A stretch of 64,000 nucleotides of DNA from Theocolax elegans (GCA_026168455.1 CM047426.1:84223986-84287985); one strand, 5' to 3'. Numbered from the stretch's first letter, positions 35,645 to 50,093 are shown. Translations and numbers: made by a program. The notes: a model not told the origin generated them from the letters alone.

Positions 35645-36328
35645 AAACACATATATACATATCACCGAACGATTAATTCATTTTTGCTTTTTTAAACAAA
35701 TTTTTTGTTCGTAATTTTGAGTATCAAGGTATAAACTTTAAACACAAATATTATACACTAATTACTCGATTTGAAAATCTGATAATCTTTGAGTATATTA
35801 TTTAAAGCATGCATAAGAGCCTAACAAAAACAATTATTTCAAAAATGAATTATTTACTTAGAAAAAAATATATTTTAGGTATGCCCAATTTCTGAGTCTG
35901 ACATCTCCTTAAACCATATTTCGTTATTCTCTTCAATTCTTCTTTTCTACAATAGTTTTCACATTACGATAAATAAATACGATATAAATAAATATTACAT
36001 TCTATACAATGCATACTTATGCAACAAATGACGTTGGCATGCTTATCAAGCGGTTTACCTACTTTTTTTTCGAAAGAAAATTGATTACGATTTTACTTGT
36101 TTATCTTTGTTAATATTATAAATTTATTATAAATTAGAAATTTCAGTCAATCATTTAAACATTCCTGTTTATCATTAATTGCTCTAAATGTAATTATTAT
36201 GCTATTTATGATGGTAGAATTTAAGAACAAACGAAATTTTTAAGAAATCGTTTAAACAATTAAATTAAATTAAATTATCCATTAAAGAATTACTTAGTGT
36301 ACACTACAACTAACTTCATCTGAAAAAA

Positions 36329-36367
<39 letters not shown>

Positions 36368-36582
36368 CTGTTGCATATATATGCAGCAGAATACAAATGT
36401 TCTTTTTATACATAAAATAATTAACATACTCTGACATTGAAAATAAAATTTCTTTTTGCACGGACACGATGCAGAATTACACAGGCGCATCGATTCAATT
36501 CGATGAATTTTTAAAGAGCTCGAGGTTAATATGTGAGAGAATTAATTAAATAAGTCGCCGAAGTTTACCGTTTGCGCGAACT

Positions 36583-36626
36583 AGTGTCAAGGGTTGCCGG
36601 ATGTCGCATTGCATCTGCATAATCGA
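36583..36626. repeat. 44-bp motif, copy 2 (first copy at 13932)
   Basis: Same orientation as the copy at 13932: identical for the first 21 bases, with about four differences in the rest. Lies about 1.3 kb downstream of the citron stop codon. It matches no tRNA, SINE or known core-promoter element that I recognise. Confidence 0.75.
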
Positions 36627-37819
36627 ATAATTTCTTCGGTCTAAAATGTACAATAAAACAGTTGCATCAGATTGAAATAGTTGAATACTGCAAATATGTT
36701 CGATTGAGTTCAAACGCATCAATTACAGATGCTACTTTTTTATAATTTTTGTTTATAGGTATTTAGAACCTGGAATACTCAGAAAATCGGGTAAGACTCG
36801 TAAACTAGACATTCGTTACAACTCTCTGACGCATATGAAACATCGGGGAAAAATTTATATTTACCTTTATATTTTATTATTTAGATTGCTTTTTATTCAT
36901 ATATTAATATATAAAAGTGTACAATGTTATAAAAATATTTAACAAAGCATACAGTATGTTTTTCACACAAAATACATAAAATATTACAAGAAATGTATGC
37001 TTTACAACCATATTATGATTTAGCAAACTTTTTTCGTTTTAAATTAAAACAATGTATTGTCAGATGTAGTACATATTTCATCGAAGAATATTTTCCAATA
37101 AAAAAATTTAGAACATAACTTTTGCAACTACAGTCAAAAAAATAGAATTAAGAAATTATATAAACGACTAAAAATGATAAAAAATTATATTTTACATAAT
37201 TTTTCAATGCATGTGTAATTAATCAATAATTATAATTTTTTGTTTATTAACTTTAATTGGTAATTTGATTAATATGTATTCATTTAACTACTAATAAATA
37301 ATCATTATTAAAAATGTACAGAACATTTAATTATGATGATATTAATTATAATTTTTCTATTTAAATATCTATTTAATCAAAAGAAATCATCAAAACAAAG
37401 TATATGAATTGTATACAATTTTTTTAATTGTACTTAATTATCAATACTTTAATTATTTAAAAAATAATTCATAATAATTTTTTTGTTTTTCAGTATTTTC
37501 TTTCTTTAATACAATATATCTCTTTATTTTTAAATACATACTTGTAGATTTGTATAAATTGCTTTTTACTAGGGTATCAAGCAATACTTAAATCATATTA
37601 ACGTTCGTTTTTCTGTATTCATGTAATGGCTTTGTATCTATTGATATTTATTTTATTTATCAATAACTGAAGGTTTTCCCTTTTATATTTTGAAGTGTAG
37701 AGTTAATAGGTTTACTATTTTGTTTTCTAGATTTTAATTAATTAAAACATTCGTCTATAGGATCACTATGTTGACACCCTTTAGATTTTCAATGTTTTAA
37801 TTATTAAATTAAATCACGT

Positions 37820-37825
37820 TTATTA
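37820..37825 (-). terminator. Probable polyadenylation signal of citron
   Basis: AATAAA on the minus strand, about 100 bases after the stop codon at 37926-37928. Confidence 0.4.
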
Positions 37826-37925
37826 ATTAAATTAAATTAAATTACATTGTATTAATTACAAGTCTCGCAATTTCCAGCGCAGTATTAAAATATAAAATAT
37901 ATTTTAGTTAAATAGTCGAGTTTCG

Positions 37926-40900
37926 TTAATGGGTGAACGAATTGGCAAAATGTACTTTCTTTCCATGACCATCAAGTACTTCCATTATACTCGAAGTAAA
38001 ACTAAACTCTGATGAGCTATCGTCATTTTGTGACCTAAAATAAATATAATATTATACTATATATAACTACTATTTGTAATTGATATCTATCTTAATACTT
38101 ACAATGTGTCAAGACTAGTAAGGCTTCCGGTGGCACTTGCTGTATTTGAAGCTCCTTCAAGCTTCAGAATTTCTAATATCGAGTTTACAGTCGAAACGTA
38201 AATTCCTCTAGGTCCAGCCAAACCTAAATATCTCGGATTGCTTAATTCTATGAGACTCCTTTCCGGGTTTGAAAGTGAAGACTTATATGAGTTAGCGTCT
38301 AGTTTGATAATTTCAACTGATGAAAAATGTACAATGAAGAGATAAGGTTTTCTGTAAGCTGTAGAAAAACAAATGATTAAACGCATTAGATTTATACATT
38401 TAATTCATACATAATCAATAATATCAAATTAATTATAAAAGTACTTTGTCATTTATTAATACAGAATATTTTACAAATTAGAAATACTAAAAAAAACTTA
38501 TATAAAATTAATATAAAAAATATTTTTAGATAATTAAAATACATTTTCTTACCGAAGGAAAATGGTAAATGACTCCACGTTGGATCAATATTTCGTGTTC
38601 TTTGACCGTTTTCATTCACAAAAACACCAAATTCATTGTAACAAAGTAGAAGTTCAACGTTCTGTGAATTACTCGAAACATTAAGTACGTAGACAGGGAA
38701 GATGCCAAGTTTAGCGGCACCGGTAAGAGCAGCCTTTACTGAATTATCATCTTCTTCGGGGAAATCTATAATTAATGCGTCATTGTTTGTAAAAAAGTTA
38801 ATTTATTATGCATTATCTTATACATTTTCTGTTTACTACAGTTTATAGTTAAAGCTTGTTTTTATAAAATTTAATATCAACACAATTATGAAAAAATAGA
38901 GATTATAATTTTTAAATTATATAACAATTTATAATTTAATATAAAATAATATCATATTTTAGCCTATTAATTATTTAAATATACAGTATAAAAATGTGTA
39001 ACTTACCGTCAATAGTATAAGTATTTACGTCAATTTGGAAAAACTTGTGACACCCAACAATCAAAAGATTTCGTGTAAATAAGGCACAACTGCAAGGCTC
39101 TTGGGTTTCAAATTCTCGCACACTAATAAATTCTCTTGAATCTTCGCCAGTAACCCATTTGAGTAATCTGAAATTATAATTAAAATGTTTTATTTTTTCG
39201 AAATGCTATTAATAATGTATGTTTATAAACAGAATTTGCATCGCAACTGAATTGATTAAATTCTAAATTTTAAATAAAAAAAACAATTTTAAAAATTATA
39301 TAAATATTATAAAAACAAATATTAATTTAAACCAATCATGTAATTTAATTATTTTGAATAACGTATTTTACAATAATAATTTTTGCGTTATAGGTCTTAC
39401 TTACATAACATTATTTGCTGTAGCTGCGCACAGCATTTCACCCTGTATTTGATATAAATGACAGCTCTCCGATCCTGTCAGTATAGATTTCGTATTAATT
39501 GCCGGTCTTGAGCATTCTGCTGCCATAGCATTACTCTTTAATTGTCGTAAATCGCAAGATACAAGCTGTCGATCTTCACCGGCTATCATTAGAGCAAGTC
39601 CCACATGCGAATGTAAAGTTAACTGATATACTTTTTTAACACCTCGTATCATTGTCAAGCATCGAGATCGTCCAATACGGAACGAAAATAGGCCCTCTTC
39701 AGCACCGAAAAGTAGTACATTTTCTTCCTCTAATTCTACAGCGGTATTTAAATCCAACTGAAATACAGAATGAGAAACGTATGTTTTTAATGGAAAAATC
39801 ATAAGTATTGTATAAACCTATAATCGCTTAATTAATAAATTAAATGATTTACCTGATGCTTTTCTAATTTTACTACAGTTTGGAATTTTTCAGTCTTAGT
39901 TAAATGGCTTGAATATGATTTTAAAGCTTTGAGCCAGTTTTTCTTATCCAACTGACTCAATGCCATAATATCTAGTCTGGATGTCGGCCAGCACGTGGAC
40001 GGCGACTTAGATTCTATTCTGAATATAAATGGTAAATCAGACTTAGCAGTTCCAGGCACATCTGCTTGATTCACCGTTTCGCTGACGATGAACCCATCTT
40101 TTTCTGCTAGATCCAATCGCGCAATCGGTGACATACCCGTACTTGGTTGATGTTCATATGTGCAAAGACACGAGCCTTCCAATCTTATGTATTTACGTTC
40201 CCAGCATGATTTAGCACGACCAGGTATTTTTACCCAACTTTCCATTGTAATAGCATTAGTGCTATCAGTGGGTTTACGCACGCAATCAGTATCCTGAAAA
40301 CGATGAATTGTGCGTCGAAATTAATTTCTAATTATAATACAAATATTTATGTAATATATAAGGACATACTCTTTGAGGAATTAAATCGGGTTCATCAATA
40401 GCTAATGTTTGTACGCTACCACCTAAACTGGATAAACTTTCTGAGCTAGAATCTAAATTTTTATTTATATGCCGAGCAAAGCCACCGGGAAGTCCGCAAT
40501 TGGCTGATACAGATACTGAGCATTTCAGATGCGTCATTATTTGACATTCACTGCATATTGCTGCTCGTCTACCAAACTGAATTGATTCGGAGCAAGATGC
40601 ACATTTGCCGGCTCTCATTGGTAAACTAACATTAAATCGATGAGGTATATTGTGACGCATACGTTGCATAGACGTTTGTCTTGCCATCACTTCATTTGAG
40701 ACATCTCTACATGGTTTTTCAGGAGACACCGGTGTAGAAATAGGTGCAGGACTCGTGGCTCGAGTAGCTCTAATAGCAAGTAATTGTTCTGTAAGAGTTT
40801 TTACCTTTGCACGTTCTCGTTCTATTTTACAGAAAAAATAGATTATTTTTATGTTGCTTTTGGTTTAAATAAATTAAATTTAATAAAAATGATAGTATTA

Positions 40901-43900
40901 CCTAGTTGATTTTCTAACTCACGATAACCAACTGGTAAAGCATTAGGATTAAGTGGTGGAACATTTTCTTTTTGTTTAGTTCCAAATATTTTATCACAAA
41001 CAGTCTTTTTGCGTTTACTCGTTTCTTCGAGTTTTACTTGTAAATAATCAATAAGTTTCGTTTGCTGTTGGCACGTACTACCCGCTTTCATCTCGCGTTC
41101 TTGGTAGAACTGACGCATTTCTTCAAGTACTTCCTCTGGTTTGGAAAATTACATTATTTTAAATTTAAATTTTTATATTTATAATCATATTAAACATTAC
41201 TAAAACATTTTATGATTAAATTAATTTTACCCAGTTCCATTACTCTTGCTCTGAGATCTTGATTCTGATCCACACTATCTTGCAGGTCATTAGCAAGTAC
41301 TTCATTTGCTTCTTTTAGTTCATGCATACGTGTAAGATGTTGAGTACTTTCTTCCTTTACTATTCTAATTTCTGCTTTTGACATTTCCAAGTTGCGCTTT
41401 ACTTCTGACAAATTACATTCCAGATTACCACATTTTTGTTGCAAATCTGCAACCTATCAAAAATAAATGCAATTTTTGTTGATTATCATACACTAATATT
41501 TTAATTGTCTATATTCATATGCCACACGATATTTACCTGTTTACCCAAATCTTGAGCAAGCTTCTTGTATTGATCGCATTGTTGAGCTAAGCCATTTCTT
41601 TCTTCTTCAATGTCACTTGTTTCAGATTCGAGACGCTCTATCGCTCTTTCCGCAACCAAACGTGATGATTTTTCTTTATCTAGAATTGTTTTTGTTTCAC
41701 GTAATTTTGTTTCAGCAGCTTCCAAGTCTTTTTGTAATTTCATTTTTTCTTGAATCAGAGTATTTTCACGCATTTCGTGATCGCTAGTCAGTTTCTCATA
41801 ATCGTGTAATTGCTCTTCTAAAATAGTACAAGTTTCTTTAAGTAGTTCGATGTCAACTTGATATCCATTTATTTCTTGCTGCATTTTTTCAAGCTTCGCT
41901 TCAAGTTCATTATTTTCTTCATTGAGTCTTACAACTCTACTCGATAAACGTTCTTTTTCGCTTCGTATAGCATCAACACGGTCTTGATCATTTCGTAATT
42001 GCTTACGCGTTGAATCAAGTTCACGACGTAGTGATGCACTAGACGACTGTAATTCTTCAATTTGTTTATTGGCTTGAGTCAGTGCCTAAAATTCAAAATT
42101 TAAATATAGTTATTACGATGTTAAATTTTTAATATTCGTTTAAAACATTATTTGAATTATTAAATTAAAAAATAAATTTACCCTCTGAGCAGAATCAGCT
42201 TGCAGTTTATTTCTTGAAGCTTCTTTTGTAGCATCTGCCAATGAGCTTTTTACAATTTCAAGTTCTTTCAGTGCTTTTCTGCATTTTTCCTCTTCTTCTC
42301 TAATTTTTCCATTTAATCTTTCCAATAATCTTTGTTTTTCCTCCTGTACATTTTTAAGTTTTTCTTCAGCTGTTTTCGCTTCTCTTACTGCTATTCTTTT
42401 GTCTAAATTAGCATCAGACAATTCTTTCTCCTTTTTCCAAAGATTTAACTGTGTCTGTTTAACAGTTTGTCGATCTGCAGCTGCATTATCTCTATAAACT
42501 TTGAGTTGTTGCTCTAAGTTTTCAATTTCGTTTTCGAGGCTAGATATTTTTATACTATCTTCAACTTTAGAACCTGAACGTCGATTTAATGATGCACGAG
42601 ATTGAATTTGTCCAGATTTTAAGCCAACGTTTTCAGTTTCAATTCGACGCACCATTTCTTCAAGTTCTCGGATTTTGCGACCTTGTTCCTCTAAATTAGA
42701 AATTTTATTTTTAGAATGAAAGTAATAATAAAAAGTGTAATTTTAAAATACTTACAACATTGTGCATTAACTATTATAATTACAATGTTTTGAAGAATTA
42801 AATTACAATAAAGTCTATGAATTACAAGTACTAATTTCATATTTTACTTGCATAGAAATCTACGTCTTACTATCTTACTAGTTATAGAATATAATATTAA
42901 ATTATAAAAACGATTGAACAAACCTTCTTTCTTTAAAGTAATTTTAAGTCTTTTCTCCAAAGTATCTTTATCAAGATTAGCCCTTTCAAGATTTGTAGCT
43001 AAATTATCATTGAGTTCCATGTTTACTATAGTTTCTGATAAATCTGATTTGGTTGACTAGAACATTACCATTTATTTATATATAAATGTAATTATTAATA
43101 AACATTTAAAAATAAAATTACTTACTTCTAATTGCTGTTTTAGCTGATCATTTTCCAATGTTAAACGATCAACATGTTCTTGTAAAGTCACCACAAGTTG
43201 TTCTAGGGTACCCGCACATTCTAACTTTTTGGCTTTTTCGTGCAATTGATTCTTTAAAGTTTCAATTTCAGCGTCACGTGCAGGTATAGTTGCTTTTAAG
43301 CTTCGCAATTGCTCTTGACAATCTTTTAATTCATTTTGTGCCAGTTCTAAAGCTACATTCAATCTTGATTGTCGACAGTGATTAGAATCTTGCTCATTTC
43401 TTAACTTAGTATCTAAATCAATATTTTTTGCTGTCTCTAATTCCAATTTTGACCTAAGTTCAGCTATGTGATTATGAGCTCTCGTTGAAATCTGTTCCAG
43501 TTTATTTTCTACTCCTACAGCACTTTGTCGATTTATTTCCCTCATTTTATTTAATGATTCCTTATACTCTACCTATAATGTAACATTTTATTTAAATAAA
43601 ATTACTGAAATAATTAAAAAAATTAAAATTACTATTACTGACCTGAAAAACACGTAATTTATGAAGCTCTGCATTAGCAGTCTCAAGTTCGCATTCCATT
43701 CTTTGTAACTTAGAACTCATTTCATTGTTACTTGTACATAATTCTGTAATACGAACTGTTTGAGCTTCAATATGTTTATTAAGCTGAGTGACTTTATCTT
43801 TTTCTGCATTTTCCCATTTCTTTTTTGCACTTTTAATTAAATTCAAAGCCCTTGTTTCTAGCTCCTTTCTTTCTTGGCGTTCTAAATCTGTTATGAAACA

Positions 43901-44826
43901 TATTAGAAAAAATATTAAAAATATTTATATTTTAAACATTAAATAAACATTATACTCGATAAATTTTTAATTTAAATTAATAAAAGAAAAAATAAATATA
44001 CCTAATGTCCTTTTTATACCAGCTAATTCTGATTTTGTAGTTACAAGTTCTCTTTCAAACTTATCTCTTTCTCTGTTTGCTGCTTCTAATCTCTTTGTTG
44101 TTTCCTCTAATTGGTTTTCCAATTGTGACGTCATTCTGTAGTTTGATGCTGTTTTATCTTGAAGTTGTAATAATTTCTTTTGCTGTTCACGCACTTCTTG
44201 TAATTCTTTTTTCTTATTTTCCATTTGAATTTCCATTTCAATTTTATTTAACAGTCTATTTGTCTAAAGAATAAATAATATGAAAACTAATTAAAAAATA
44301 TGCGAAATCTAATTATAAATTAAAACAAAATACTGAATACATTATTCACTTAATGTAATTGATTGTTATTGCGATAAAATAATTAAACTATGAATGTACC
44401 GTCAAGGTATATTTAATATTGAGTGCAAGTATAATCTACATCATTAAATATTACTGAATTTGAAATAACACTAATATCAGAGATTAGTTAGTCAATCAAA
44501 TACTTATGCACATTAATTACAATATACTAATTGATTAAAATAAATTACTAAATAATTTAAAATAATTAAAGTAAAATAATATAGTAAGAAATATCCATTC
44601 ATTCAATAACTTAATTTGACAGGTATACATCGCAATAATGTAATAAACGGCAACAACACAAGTAAATTTCGAAAACAAAAGGAGTAAACGAAAGTCAAGA
44701 CCAAAACATCCATAAAGAAGTCAAGTCGCGTACGCGGGAAACGAGATAGAACGAAGTATATGCATATCCAGAATGTAAATAAAAACTACTACACCCGCTA
44801 ACCTCGAATTTCCTTTGGCAAGCCAT
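37926..44826 (-). CDS. sti: Citron / sticky homologue without a visible kinase domain
   Basis: Rho-interacting scaffold of the midbody and contractile ring in cytokinesis. Sixteen exons: 44803-44826, 44002-44263, 43643-43887, 43126-43572, 42924-43056, 42182-42690, 41537-42085, 41231-41453, 40902-41135, 40370-40821, 39853-40293, 39405-39757, 39007-39167, 38553-38765, 38103-38358, 37926-38034. They sum to 4611 bases, or 1536 residues, in frame. Residues about 9-875 form a long coiled coil. C1 zinc finger 936-984 (H-x12-C-x2-C, CSEC, HLKC, last Cys). PH domain about 1043-1160 (MESWVKIPGRAK). CNH domain about 1180-1500. Drosophila Sticky and vertebrate citron kinase begin with a Ser/Thr kinase domain; no kinase motifs were found between 44263 and 64000. 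The eight-residue first exon (MACQRKFE, good ATG context, donor GTTAGC) is inferred; an unseen upstream exon is the alternative. Confidence 0.88.
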
Positions 44827-45078
44827 TTTTTAGTCGTGAATCGACCGTTGTGGCTGTTTTCTTCGATAGACTCCACTGTGTCAGCCGCAAATTCATTCAC
44901 GTTCGTTTCACGAAGAACATCACACTACTTAACTACATGTACACAAATGCACCGGTAACGTAAACTGATGCGGTTAGTTGTAACGGTCATTCGGATGGAA
45001 TATTGCCTCTCGAACCGCTCCGTTTTTTCTTTTCAAATCAAAGCGTGAGTTCCGCGTACCCCTGTTTCGAACCTTCTT

Positions 45079-45083
45079 ATTGG
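45079..45083 (-). promoter_or_regulatory. Possible CCAAT box upstream of citron
   Basis: CCAAT on the minus strand about 250 bases upstream of the proposed citron ATG, with TTCGAA nearby. The 44.8-45.1 kb patch is GC-richer than its surroundings. CCAAT boxes are common at mitotic genes, but this is only suggestive. Confidence 0.25.
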
Positions 45084-45501
45084 TCGGTTGCATGCACGAG
45101 AGACGCGCACAGAAATTTACTACTGTCAGACGGTCACGGATACGGTCTCACAAACATTTATTTTTTTACTATATTTCAAAATATGCAGTACTATTTTCAC
45201 GAGAAACCAACATAATTTTGTTTATCTTTTTCAGTCATTTTACGTAGTCGAATAATATTTATTTAATTTATTTAATCTTTGGGATAATCGTCTTTGACGT
45301 TGCATTCGCTTTCAGATACTGACGTTTGAAACGCTTCATGACCGTATTAACGGTAGTAAAAGAAAAAAGCGCCAAGTATCGAATTTATTTAAATTTGTAT
45401 AATCATAAAATATTGATATTATTATTGAACATACTGATAAAAAGGATAAAAAGAATAAATCGTTATCATATAATCAATTAACATTTGTAAATGATAAATA
45501 A

Positions 45502-45507
45502 TTTATT
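45502..45507 (-). terminator. Polyadenylation signal of the odorant-binding-like gene
   Basis: AATAAA on the minus strand, about 75 bases after the stop codon at 45580-45582. Confidence 0.6.
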
Positions 45508-45579
45508 GATTTAGAAAACATATTTTGAGTTTAGCACATCATGATCAAAGTTTATGGTAGAATGTATAAAGTTTATGTG

Positions 45580-46455
45580 TTAAATTTGGATTTTGGGGAT
45601 CAAGTCGTTCTTAATGTAGCATCCCATCACTTTTCCAGCAGTTTCACAGGCATCTTTTCCGGCTAAAAAAACAATAAACGTTTAATTGATAAATAAAATG
45701 CGATTAAGATAATAAAATCAATACTCACTTAGTTTCTTACAATCCTTGGCGGCATCAGAATCAGTATCTTTAACAATGATGGTTCCATCTTCGTTCATCT
45801 AAATAATAAGGGGAAAAATGTTAATGAAACTCAATATCGCAAAGTGTCAACATAAAAACGAAGAGATTAACTCACGTTTCCATTCTTCTTGAAGATACAA
45901 GCAGAGAAGCAGTCCAATTCTCTGGTAACGGTAAATTCTTTGCCTTCTTTCATATTCTTAAAAATTTCTATAAAAAAATTTGTTTCTTTATAGTGTTATA
46001 TATAAATCAACATAAAATTAATAACAATAATTTAAGGTTAATAAAATTAAAATTAAAAAATTAGTTATAATTAAAATTAGTAAAGGCAAAAATTGACAAA
46101 TTATTTTACAAAATAATGTAAGTTATAATTTATAAAAATACAAAATGTACCTGGTTGAACACCAGATTCAGCTTCACAAGCCGCAATATCTGCACGGATC
46201 TTTTCTTTGTCTGCATCGCCCAAGTGATGCTAAATAAAATGTACATTATAATTACGTAATATGCACTTTACATATATTTTTAAACTTATATTAAATATGT
46301 ATTTATATAAAATCATTGAACAATATACAAACAGTCTTGTTTAAACGGAATTTATTATTCTATATGTAACAATCGTTAATAGTTAGATAAGTAAAGCTTA
46401 CCGAAAATACACCGGCAATGCCGAAAAGAGCAATGAGAACAATGACGGTTTTCAT
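45580..46455 (-). CDS. Odorant-binding-like secreted protein (125 aa)
   Basis: Small secreted carrier of hydrophobic ligands in the PBP/GOBP fold, resembling general odorant-binding protein 56d-like proteins. Five exons: 46402-46455, 46151-46229, 45876-45967, 45729-45798, 45580-45662. They sum to 126 codons including TAA, with all phases closing. Exon 1 encodes the whole signal peptide (MKTVIVLIALFGIAGVFS). The mature part has six cysteines: IAACEAES, then LDCFSAC, then KDCKKL, then DACETAGKVMGC. Spacing is C1-28-C2-3-C3-26-C4-8-C5-8-C6. The C2-C3 and C5-C6 spacings are diagnostic of the family; C3-C4 is shorter than the usual 36-42. It sits about 750 bases upstream of citron on the same strand with its own promoter. 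The ligand is unknown. Confidence 0.88.
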
Positions 46456-46506
46456 GATTAAAATTAAGTGAATTATACGTTGCGCTATGTATGTCTACTT
46501 GTTACA

Positions 46507-46543
46507 GACTGAGATGAAAAAGCGTTAAACGATTCTTTTTATA
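46507..46543 (-). promoter_or_regulatory. Core promoter of the odorant-binding-like gene
   Basis: TATAAAAA (minus strand, 46536-46543) lies 31 bases upstream of a TCAGTC initiator (46507-46512). This gives a 5' UTR of about 55 bases before the ATG at 46455. Both match arthropod consensus, which suits a highly expressed tissue-specific gene. Confidence 0.8.
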
Positions 46544-49500
46544 CCAGAAATTAGTTGTTGCATTTGTAATCACGTATATATGTGCGTCAATTATGTCATT
46601 TCTGTGAATAGTGTATTTGCATTTCCTTGTAATCTCATTACTTAACTTTCCTCATTATGGTTGTATTTATATTATGTAATTTAATGTTTTTGTTTATAAT
46701 AACACGCAGAAAATGAGAATTTTTATCTAATTATATCGACACGACATTTTCTTAACGTACATCAATCCAAACGAATCATATGATCTGTACACATTTGTAA
46801 TACACTTAAGCTACGAAATTTTACTAATAAATATATTAAGTAGATTTTAAGTAGATTTATGAATATTTCGATTTTCTATAAGTATAGGCACAGGACTTGG
46901 TATTGAAAATTAATAATTGTTGCAACGACTTTGTAAAATTAATAGTTTCCTTTAAACGTTTAACAGTAAGTTATAAATATGTAAAAATAATCCACGAGAA
47001 AGATTCTAAGAAATGTTAGAAGTATAATAAAAAAAATGCTTGAAATGAAATATTTATATTTTAATGAGACATATTATTGCAGTATTAACAGTGAACTGAT
47101 TGTCAATCATTTGAGTAATTATAAAACTTAAAGCATCAAACCCAATGATTACACAATCAAGTATAAAAGATTAATTCTGTATATATAATACGTTTAATTT
47201 TTTAGTTTCAATATTAGATTCGGTTCATGGTCTTTCTATCATAAAAATTAACTGAAAAGTGATAATAAATTATAGACCAGTAGCGATATCATATTGTATC
47301 ATGGATGTATTATAGTTACGGTAAAAAATAATTGATTGATGATTATTTAGTATACTTCTAGATCGATGCAATATTAAAATTTTATCACAATCGTGTGACC
47401 GAATAAAATGATAGATATATGGTAGAATATTTTTCTACTCGATTGTTTTTGAATTGTAATAAATTTATCTTGTATCTAACATCATCCGACCTAGATGAGA
47501 ATTTTAGTTTTACAAATCATAGATTTTTACTTTAAGTTACAGACACTTAGTATCTTTTTAGTAAAATTAATTTAAAATTTATGAATTATGTCAATTTATT
47601 TATGAAAATTTCATTGAATTATATCAGATTAAATAAAATATTACAACATACTTTAACTATATGACCTTATGATTATCTGTTATTCTCTATCCCGAATAAA
47701 TAAAAAATAATTCACTCTTGAATGTAATATCGAGCGTATATTTCGAATGTTAAACAAATGCTCACGCATGCTTATTTGTACGTAAAATGCCAAACTAAAT
47801 TTCGCAATGTATTATCGCCCACGCATTATAAAAGTCAAACTGACTCTGTACATAATACAATACTAATAGAATAAGAAGAACCTTCACCAAGAAAGCGCAT
47901 TACGCCTCCTTTCCTTTTCTATATCAAGACGCAAACAATTCCTACTTGCATAAGATGCGCACATAATAACAAAGGGTGTTCTAATCCGACAATTCTCAAC
48001 GAGCGCAATACGTAGATGCAGAAACTTGAAGAGAAAGATCATCTGCCGAGACAACATCGAGGTGGATATATATGTACGCAAAAAAAAGAAGAAGAATACC
48101 GAGGGAGGAAGAGAGGAATAAGCATACTCAATTCCAGAACAACGAGTCTCGCACTTAGAGAAAGTGAGGAGAACATCTCGAAGTAAATTACATGGTCGAT
48201 GTGTAATATGTATCAACGAGCAGGTATAGGTGTACCTACCTATACACATGCATATAGGATTATTTATTTTGTAAGATTATGTTGCAGCCGTGGAAGAAGG
48301 AAAATTATCTTTTTACTCATTCTACAGAGACATCTATAAATGCAGAACGTTTGATGCATTTTATTTCCTACAATTTTGTTATACAATGACCCATCATTTA
48401 ACTGCAAATGTAAATTAGGAATTTTATGCATTGAAAGACCGCAGGTTGTAATAAGTGATAAAATTCAAATTATTGCAAATAGTCATTATTAAAATTAAAA
48501 AATAAATTTAATTACTCAAACGACGAGTCATAGGAAGCCATAAAAATGGATTTTTAAATAATATTCTGAACGTTAGACGGGTTACATATGTATATACAGC
48601 ATTAACGAAATATTCTGGAATAGGTTTTCGGATATTTTAATATACTATAATACTATGTGTATATGTATATTAAAAAGTATTAATTATTAAATATTAACGA
48701 GTACAATCTGTGGGGGCTTAGAAAATGTTTTACAGATTTTGCAATGTATTATTAAACTTTTGTAACAGATAACATATCTTACAATTTTTATTATCGAATT
48801 ATTACCAAATCAACATTTCCTTTATATACATACGCTTGAATTATTCTTTAAAAGGTTATTTTACAAAAGATAAAAGTTATTATTAGCTCAAAAAATTTAA
48901 TTCAAAACGTTTAAATTAAATTTTTTAAATTTTTATTTTACAATTTTTGCCATGCTTCGTCTAATAAAAATTAATAACCCATTGAGAGTTGAATTAAAAA
49001 GTGCAAATTACTGAACTAGAACATATTGTCACGACCAAATAAAATACAGTGGATGCGTATATGTAAATTGGTTGAAAGGTTCCTATACGTAAATATATGT
49101 ATGAGAAAAAGGCGGCAAACTCAACGATCACAAACGATCCCCTAGAGTATTCGTAATCCTGTCCACGTTAGGAGCATCGATCAGTCGAGCGAGGAAAGTC
49201 CCGTTAAAAGAAATCGCGAATCGGTAAACGAGTTGAGTCTGTAATGGGGAACGCCGCAAAAAGGAAGGGAAAAAAGAACTCGAGCAACCATCGAAAGCAG
49301 GACCCGATGGTTACTATATAGAGAGGATCGAAAAGCCACGGAGAAAATGGAAAAGCTGGATAAACGTGGGTTACCGCCGTTTTTGGCAACTCTGTGAATT
49401 TCTTTTTCACATCGCTTGATGATAGATCGATCGATTTACTGTTAACTCTACTGTCTTTTTGCAATCTAAGCGGTGAAATTGCTTTCAGATACCCAACTGA

Positions 49501-50093
49501 CGTCCTATCGCTTTTTCTTATTTAAGTAGTTATTTGTTGTTCAACGTTTTGTTAATATACATCGCGGACAAAAAATTATCTGACCCGCTGTATTGTAATC
49601 TACAATTATACGTTTTTGTTTTATTATTCGTTTTTTTTCATACAACACAGATAAAAACTCTCAAGTTTATTTTGTCTTGACTATTTTCTTATTGATCTAC
49701 TATACTTAAATTTAAAAATAAATTAATATTATTTCAACACGAAAATAAGATATAACATTTTCTATTATTATAAACACAACAATATAATTATTATAAATTA
49801 TCTCGCATATAATTTAAAACTGAACCAATCGAACGCTAATATATTACTGTCGATGAATTACATGACGCAACTAAAGTCTGACATACACTTTTAAATCGAT
49901 AATTTACTAATCAATAAAACAAGTTTTTTTCTGTATCTTTTAAAAAAAATCACAATGGTCTTGTAAGATATCGAATAATCGACTATTATCACAAATAAGG
50001 AATGTCTTAAATCAGTTAAACGGAAAATTTCTGCAAGTTAAGATGAAGATTCAAAATCCTATGATTACGTGTCATCTTCTCTCTATAAGTTGA

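Larger units (their letters stand above)
33292..37919. other. Gene-poor region between relic C and citron
   Basis: AT-rich. It contains the inverted-repeat element at 35356, TA microsatellites (35298-35345 and 36335-36360) and the second copy of the 44-bp motif at 36583. No supported coding exon; short open frames here are low-complexity. Confidence 0.7.

Noticed and set aside
47884..48249. 121-codon open frame
   Set aside because: No domain, signal peptide context or splice structure; codon content resembles surrounding non-coding DNA.
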